The notes beneath the pieces were generated by a model, which ran no database searches, was not told the DNA's origin, and saw nothing but the letters and a program-made list of their open reading frames with translations. Shown in pieces: positions 59,538 to 64,000 of a stretch of 64,000 nt of DNA. How positions within the stretch are numbered: the first letter of the stretch is position 1; every line of letters starts with the position of its first letter. Origin of the DNA: Flavicella marina (GTDB lineage Bacteria; Bacteroidota; Bacteroidia; Flavobacteriales; Flavobacteriaceae); the NCBI RefSeq assembly GCF_009193215.1, contig NZ_VYVA01000004.1, positions 308,412-372,411 of the forward strand, given 5' to 3'. The position numbers were made by a program, and so were the translations under genes.

Positions 59538-62513
59538 TTGACACCCCTAAGAAATCTTAAACATATTCTAAAAACAACGCTTCTTTTTACACTGCTATTG
59601 TGTGCACACTCTTTGATTTCTCAAGAAAAAAATAATCCAGACGAAATTGAGAATGAATACAAAGGAACATTAGCTGAAAAAGTAAAAACAAAGTTTAACA
59701 AGCCTCAAATTGAAATATCAAAATCTGGCTTGGTTTCAAACGTCTTGAATATAATCAACACAACCCAAGACAATCTAAATTTCACCTTAGATGTACTACT
59801 TCCTAACGATTGGAGTAGTATTATTGATCCTGATAAAATTTACAATGTATCAGTTAAGGATACCATTGTTATTCCTATACTATTAATTCCTTCAAAGGTA
59901 AAAACTGGTAGTAGTGAAATCATTATCAATACCTTTTTGTTGGATTTAGATGGCCAACAGATTGGTGATAATTCATTCATTTTGAAAACTAAGAAAAAAG
60001 TAAAGTGGGATTTAGGTGTTAAAACAGCCAACAAATTTTACTTTAAAAACGAAGAATTCAACAAAAAATTTGAATACTCAATCATAAATAAAGGGAATTA
60101 CAAACAAGACATTGCAGTACATCATCAAATTCCTAAAAAAGACCTGTATTTAACTGATACGACCAATATAGATAAGAAAATCACACAAGATAATAGCATT
60201 ACCCTAGACGTAGGTGAAGAAGCTGACTTCAGTTACTATGCATCTGCTATTCAGTTAAACGAAAGAAATAAAAGAAAAGTTTCAAACACTACTTACACTC
60301 CATACGAAAATAAATACTTCAAAAAATACGACTTAGTAATCAATAGTACTGAAGACCGCAGTAGTAACGAAACATTGTATAAAAAAACGGCGAAAGTTTC
60401 TTTTGTCAAATTGCCCAATGAAATTGAGATGCAATCCTATGGATATCCGTCCTTACCACTTACGATTGATATGTATATTCAAAATATACTAAGTGAAAAT
60501 CCATTTATGTCAATTAATTTTAGAGGTATCAAAAATATTAATGACAATGCGAGTTTGATATACAACACTACTTTAAATTTTAGTCAATCCTATTACAACC
60601 CTACAACTCGACAAGAAATCCCATGGTATGTAGGATATTTCGATGATAAAAAATCTGTAGAAGTTGGACAAGTTTTTTCTAACATCATTGGTATTATTAG
60701 TAGTGGTAATGGTGTAAAGGCCAGCTATAGATTAAACGATCATAATTCATTTACTGGATTTTATATACAATCGAAAAACGACATTAGCAAAGCTACAAAT
60801 GCATCTTATGGTTTAACACATAATTTTTATACAAACATTTTCAGTCTTACATCACAAATTGGTAGAAATGACAATAAGATCAATGGTACAACTACCGATA
60901 TCATCTCTTTAAGACCTAGATTGCGTTTATTTAAAACGAATATATTTGACTTTTTTGTTTCAAAATCATTGACAACAGATAATAGTACACAAACAAAAAA
61001 AGAAGGATTCTTATACAGTGCGGGATTTTCAAGCACAATTGCTAGAAAAATAAAATTTAATGTAAACGGAAGATACACCGATCCAAATTTTGGTACAAGT
61101 AGTATCGAACGTTTAAATTTATCACATAGAACAAGCTACCAAATCAATAGCAAATGGAGTACTTTTTTTAATAATAATTACCAAAAAACAATCACTCCTA
61201 TTAGTAATAACACCACAAATTTTTACCAACAACAACTATTATTTAATCGATTTGCTGTTTCTAGAAAAGTGAAATTTGGTTCTATTCAAAATGGTATATA
61301 TTATGATATTCGAGATTTCCTAAATAGAAAAATCCATACACGTGGACTTTCTTATAACGTATCAACCTTTAGTGCTAGAAGGAATTTACAAACCTCCTAT
61401 ATTTTAAGAGCTGGTTACACTAAAGAAATTTTAGAAACCCCGACAGACAATCATTTTAGTTTCGATTTCACTTCCCTCGTAAGGTACCGTATATGGAATT
61501 TCACTCTAAAATATAATTATGGTGACTTTACATCGAACAACACGCAAGTTATCGGGGGTAAATTTGTAACTCCACAACTTTTTAGAGTTTCTGCACAAAA
61601 CCAGTATACTTTTAAAAATAGACGTTTTATTTTAGAGACAAACACGAGTTACACCTATAGAAATATTGCTAAAAACAATTCATTTGGTATAAACCCAGAA
61701 CTTTTTTACTTCTCTAAAACAAATTGGAGGTTTAGCCTACAAATGAGTTATTTTTATAACAGTACTGACTATTCTGATATCATCGACATCGAAGATGCCA
61801 ATCGATTCAGTCCAAACAGAAACACAAAATCGCAAAGTTCTAACCTAACTATCGGAATGAGTATTCGAAAAGAAATTGGAGTTCCAATTCCTTTCGCAAA
61901 GAAAAAGACTTCCAATGTAACCTTCATAGCATTTAAAGACACCAATGGAAATGGGGTTAAAGATAGAAGCGAACAACCCATTAATAATGTTGTTATCAAT
62001 TTTGACAAACGAGAAGTTATCACTTCTTCTAACGGAGCGGCAAAAATAAACAACGCCGCCTTTGGACGTTATGCATTTGATGTTTTACCACTAGAAGATT
62101 TGAAAGGATGGTTTCCTAACATCCAAGATTCAATTAGTATTGGAAGAAGTGAACGACAATACATACCATTCGTAAGAGGTGTAAAACTATATGGTGATGT
62201 CATTATTGACAGACAAAAAATCGCTGTATCTGATGACAAACCAATGGATCTATCACGTATAAAAATTACTGCTTCAAAAGATAAAAACTATAGCACACTA
62301 ACTGATGAAAATGGTCACTTTGAATTTTATCTTCCTAACGGTGAATACATTCTTAATATGGACGAAAGTATATTAAGCAGTAGTCTTCGCCTATCGAGAA
62401 ATAACATTCCCGTTGTATTAAAAAACCTTCAAGATGGTTATTACATTTCTTTCTATATTTTAGAAAAAAGAAGAAAAGTAATTATTCGAGATTTTTCTAA
62501 AAAGAAGAGATAG
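59538..62513 (+). CDS. Usher-like predicted outer-membrane protein
   Basis: 991 residues starting at TTG 59538; no in-frame ATG lies before the signal peptide (about 1-29, CAHSLISQ). Residues about 45-290 contain two Ig-like regions (NIINTTQDNLNFTLDVLLP, VLLPNDWSS; FEYSIINKGNYKQDIAV). Residues about 305-790 are rich in alternating-hydrophobic strands with Tyr, Asn and Thr, such as ASLIYNTTLNFSQSYY and FRVSAQNQYTFKNRRFIL, typical of an outer-membrane beta-barrel of some 24 strands. The end holds a SdrB-like domain (DTNGNGVKDRSEQPI, about 797-811) and a carboxypeptidase-regulatory-like domain (TDENGHFEFYLPNGEY, about 921-936). No plug or TonB box was identified. It is the best candidate for the pore of this system; the role is inferred. 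Confidence 0.6.
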   Translation: MTPLRNLKHILKTTLLFTLLLCAHSLISQEKNNPDEIENEYKGTLAEKVKTKFNKPQIEISKSGLVSNVLNIINTTQDNLNFTLDVLLPNDWSSIIDPDKIYNVSVKDTIVIPILLIPSKVKTGSSEIIINTFLLDLDGQQIGDNSFILKTKKKVKWDLGVKTANKFYFKNEEFNKKFEYSIINKGNYKQDIAVHHQIPKKDLYLTDTTNIDKKITQDNSITLDVGEEADFSYYASAIQLNERNKRKVSNTTYTPYENKYFKKYDLVINSTEDRSSNETLYKKTAKVSFVKLPNEIEMQSYGYPSLPLTIDMYIQNILSENPFMSINFRGIKNINDNASLIYNTTLNFSQSYYNPTTRQEIPWYVGYFDDKKSVEVGQVFSNIIGIISSGNGVKASYRLNDHNSFTGFYIQSKNDISKATNASYGLTHNFYTNIFSLTSQIGRNDNKINGTTTDIISLRPRLRLFKTNIFDFFVSKSLTTDNSTQTKKEGFLYSAGFSSTIARKIKFNVNGRYTDPNFGTSSIERLNLSHRTSYQINSKWSTFFNNNYQKTITPISNNTTNFYQQQLLFNRFAVSRKVKFGSIQNGIYYDIRDFLNRKIHTRGLSYNVSTFSARRNLQTSYILRAGYTKEILETPTDNHFSFDFTSLVRYRIWNFTLKYNYGDFTSNNTQVIGGKFVTPQLFRVSAQNQYTFKNRRFILETNTSYTYRNIAKNNSFGINPELFYFSKTNWRFSLQMSYFYNSTDYSDIIDIEDANRFSPNRNTKSQSSNLTIGMSIRKEIGVPIPFAKKKTSNVTFIAFKDTNGNGVKDRSEQPINNVVINFDKREVITSSNGAAKINNAAFGRYAFDVLPLEDLKGWFPNIQDSISIGRSERQYIPFVRGVKLYGDVIIDRQKIAVSDDKPMDLSRIKITASKDKNYSTLTDENGHFEFYLPNGEYILNMDESILSSSLRLSRNNIPVVLKNLQDGYYISFYILEKRRKVIIRDFSKKKR

Positions 62514-62541
62514 CGACATCATTTAAAACATTTGATTTAAG

Positions 62542-62549
62542 TACCTTTG
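62542..62549 (+). promoter_or_regulatory. TAnnTTTG -7 box of the rRNA methyltransferase gene
   Basis: TACCTTTG, 19 bases before the ATG at 62569; separates this gene from the usher-like operon. Confidence 0.6.
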
Positions 62550-62568
62550 CATTTCTAAAATTCAAACA

Positions 62569-63774
62569 ATGAGATTACATAGGAACTTAGTTTTTACAGT
62601 TATCGATTCACTGAATCTAATATTTAATGAAGGAGTATACGCTGACAAAGCCGTTGAGTCTGCTTTAAAAAAAGACGCTAGATGGGGTGCTCGTGACAGA
62701 AAGTTTGTTGCAGAAACCATTTATGAAATAGTTCGATGGAAAAGACTATACAATGAAATAGCCGAAACAAAAGATCACTATACACGTGAAAATTTGTGGA
62801 AGTTATTCACTGTTTGGGCTGTAATGAGAGGAATTGACTTACCAGATTGGAAATATTTTGAAAATGCACCAATCAGAAGAATCAAAGGAAAATTTGATCA
62901 GGTACAATCAATACGTAAAATAAAAGAATCGATACCAGATTGGTTAGACGAATTGGGAATATCAGAACTAGGAGGCCAATGGGATAAAGAACTTTCAGCG
63001 TTAAATATACAAGCTCCTGTTGTATTACGTGCCAATACTCTTCGAACAACTAGAGTTAATTTAGAAAAAAAATTAAACTCTAATGAGATAGAAACTACTG
63101 TCGATCCATTATACAAAGATGCTTTAATATTAAAAGAGCGTAAAAATGTTTTTCGAACAGATGCTTTTAAAAGTGGTTTATTTGAAGTGCAAGATGCATC
63201 TTCTCAATTAGTAGCAGAATTTTTAGAAGTAAAACCAGGAATGCGAGTTGTAGATACTTGTGCAGGTGCAGGAGGTAAAACTTTACATCTTGCTGCATTG
63301 ATGGAAAATAAAGGTTCTATTATTGCTATGGATATTTTTGGTGGTAAACTAAAAGAGCTGAAAAGACGTGCTAAAAGAGCTGGAGCACACAACATTACTC
63401 CTCGTCTTATAGAATCAACAAAAACAATAAAAAAACTACATAACAGTGCTGATAGGGTTTTGATAGACGCTCCATGTTCTGGATTAGGTGTTTTAAAGAG
63501 AAATCCAGACGCCAAATGGAAATTACAACCAGAGTTTATTGAAAACATAAAAAACATCCAAGAAGAGATATTACAGAGTTATTCAAAAATTGTAAAAGTT
63601 GGTGGAAAATTAGTCTATGCTACTTGTTCAATATTACCCACAGAAAATCAACTCCAAGTTGAAAAATTCTTAGAAAATAACAGGAACTTCAAGTTTATTA
63701 AAGACAAAAAAATACTTCCTTCAACCAGTGGGTTCGATGGATTCTATATGGCGTTATTAGAAAAAACAGCATAA
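62569..63774 (+). CDS. RsmB/NOP-family 16S rRNA (cytosine-C5) methyltransferase
   Basis: 401 residues. A NusB-like N-terminal helical domain (about 1-140) is followed by the catalytic domain: DTCAGAGGKTLHLAALM (SAM site, about 227-243), IIAMDIFGGKLKELKRRAKR, VLIDAPCSGLGVLKRNPD (Cys of the PC motif, about 300-317) and LVYATCSILPTENQ (second catalytic Cys, about 346-359). The two Cys are the classical m5C pair. It is alone, with its own -7 box and a strong terminator. Confidence 0.95.
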   Translation: MRLHRNLVFTVIDSLNLIFNEGVYADKAVESALKKDARWGARDRKFVAETIYEIVRWKRLYNEIAETKDHYTRENLWKLFTVWAVMRGIDLPDWKYFENAPIRRIKGKFDQVQSIRKIKESIPDWLDELGISELGGQWDKELSALNIQAPVVLRANTLRTTRVNLEKKLNSNEIETTVDPLYKDALILKERKNVFRTDAFKSGLFEVQDASSQLVAEFLEVKPGMRVVDTCAGAGGKTLHLAALMENKGSIIAMDIFGGKLKELKRRAKRAGAHNITPRLIESTKTIKKLHNSADRVLIDAPCSGLGVLKRNPDAKWKLQPEFIENIKNIQEEILQSYSKIVKVGGKLVYATCSILPTENQLQVEKFLENNRNFKFIKDKKILPSTSGFDGFYMALLEKTA

Positions 63775-63791
63775 TAAACTAATCGATATTT

Positions 63792-63827
63792 AAAACACCT
63801 TTTACTTAATGTAAAAGGTGTTTTTTT
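63792..63827 (+). terminator. Terminator of the rRNA methyltransferase gene
   Basis: AAAACACCTTTTAC, TTAAT, GTAAAAGGTGTTTTTTT: 14-bp stem with a T run. Confidence 0.92.
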
Positions 63828-63852
63828 ATACAGAGTTTACCTATAATAATAC

Positions 63853-63896
63853 AAAAGCATCTTAAGGCCATTTGATTGGTTTAAGATGCTTTTTTT
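63853..63896. terminator. Second hairpin in the intergenic space
   Basis: AAAAGCATCTTAA and TTAAGATGCTTTTTTT around a 15-base loop. It may be a back-up terminator, or belong to a short transcript. Confidence 0.7.
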
Positions 63897-63934
63897 ATGA
63901 ATTGTATAAATTCATTCATTTTTAAATTTAAGCC

Positions 63935-63979
63935 AAAAAAAAGCCTCAATCATAAATCTGATTGAGGCTTTAAAAAAAA
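63935..63979 (-). terminator. Terminator of the rRNA operon
   Basis: Minus-strand AAAGCCTCAATCA, GATTTA, TGATTGAGGCTTT followed by a T run, immediately after the 5S end. Confidence 0.88.
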
Positions 63980-64000
63980 GGCGGTGACATACTCTCCCAC
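63980..64000 (-). rRNA. rrf: 3' end of a 5S rRNA, continuing past the window
   Basis: Minus-strand GTGGGAGAGTATGTCACCGCC is the typical 3' end of bacterial 5S rRNA, next to a terminator. Only 21 bases are inside; the rest of the operon lies to the right. Confidence 0.8.

Noticed and set aside
59538..62513. TonB-dependent receptor assignment for the large barrel protein
   Set aside because: No plug signature and no TonB box are visible, and its neighbours are subunit-like secreted proteins.

Overview
The window is AT-rich (roughly one third G+C by eye), tightly packed bacterial chromosome from the phylum Bacteroidota, most likely a marine member of the Flavobacteriaceae. The evidence is: promoter -7 boxes of the form TAnnTTTG before many genes, little Shine-Dalgarno complementarity, a type IX secretion C-terminal sorting domain, TonB receptors with a carboxypeptidase-like N-terminal domain, and family pairs such as MarR-YceI and DUF4856-imelysin. 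I see no prophage, insertion sequence, tRNA or CRISPR array. The last bases are the 3' end of a 5S rRNA read on the minus strand, so an rRNA operon lies just beyond the right edge.

Layout. 1-7.4 kb: housekeeping genes (aminotransferase, murB, a flavoprotein, prohibitin, MaoC hydratase, manA, fabG, sucD). 7.6-14.9 kb: a secreted protein, then a MacAB-TolC-type efflux operon of two permeases, ATPase, adaptor, outer-membrane channel and a DUF1801 protein. 14.9-20.7 kb: an ECF sigma factor with a 51-residue partner, uvrA, guaB and a VF530 protein. 20.7-24.9 kb: DEAD-box helicase, argE-like peptidase, two small unknown genes (one with a histidine-rich N-terminus) and a di-iron hydroxylase. 25-30.4 kb: an iron/heme operon of DUF4856 lipoprotein, imelysin lipoprotein, TonB receptor and haem-binding protein. 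30.7-34 kb: a large secreted beta-helix protein with duplicated modules. 34-39.5 kb: HMG-CoA lyase, a tiny Cys/Lys-rich protein, ferritin, pyrD and pheT.

39.6-44.8 kb is a regulatory island: MarR-YceI, two paralogous small zinc-ribbon proteins, a TPR histidine kinase, its response regulator and a second MarR. Palindromic operators link its parts: three TTGTNNANACAA boxes around the first MarR promoter, and one identical 16-bp palindrome at two separate promoters. 44.8-51.5 kb: VIT/CCC1 transporter, DUF2461, secA, DUF2795, cobalamin adenosyltransferase and a methyltransferase. 51.6-54.8 kb: a Wza/Wzc polysaccharide-export pair whose kinase ends in a Tyr-Gly tail; then recG.

The most exciting region is 57.1-62.5 kb. 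A strong promoter drives four genes: a two-domain periplasmic chaperone-like protein, two secreted proteins sharing a C-terminal signature, and a 991-residue predicted outer-membrane protein with N-terminal Ig-like domains, a long beta-barrel region and C-terminal beta-sandwich domains. A hairpin after the first secreted protein would favour its expression over the downstream genes. I read this as a candidate chaperone-usher-like surface-fibre system of flavobacteria, distinct from the lipoprotein-based FimA/Mfa pili usual in this phylum. This is inference from architecture, not homology. The window closes with an RsmB-family rRNA methyltransferase. A third theme is a shared AT-rich palindrome (TTATTTAGAATAAAT or relatives) at promoters linked to iron or metals, a candidate Fur-family box.
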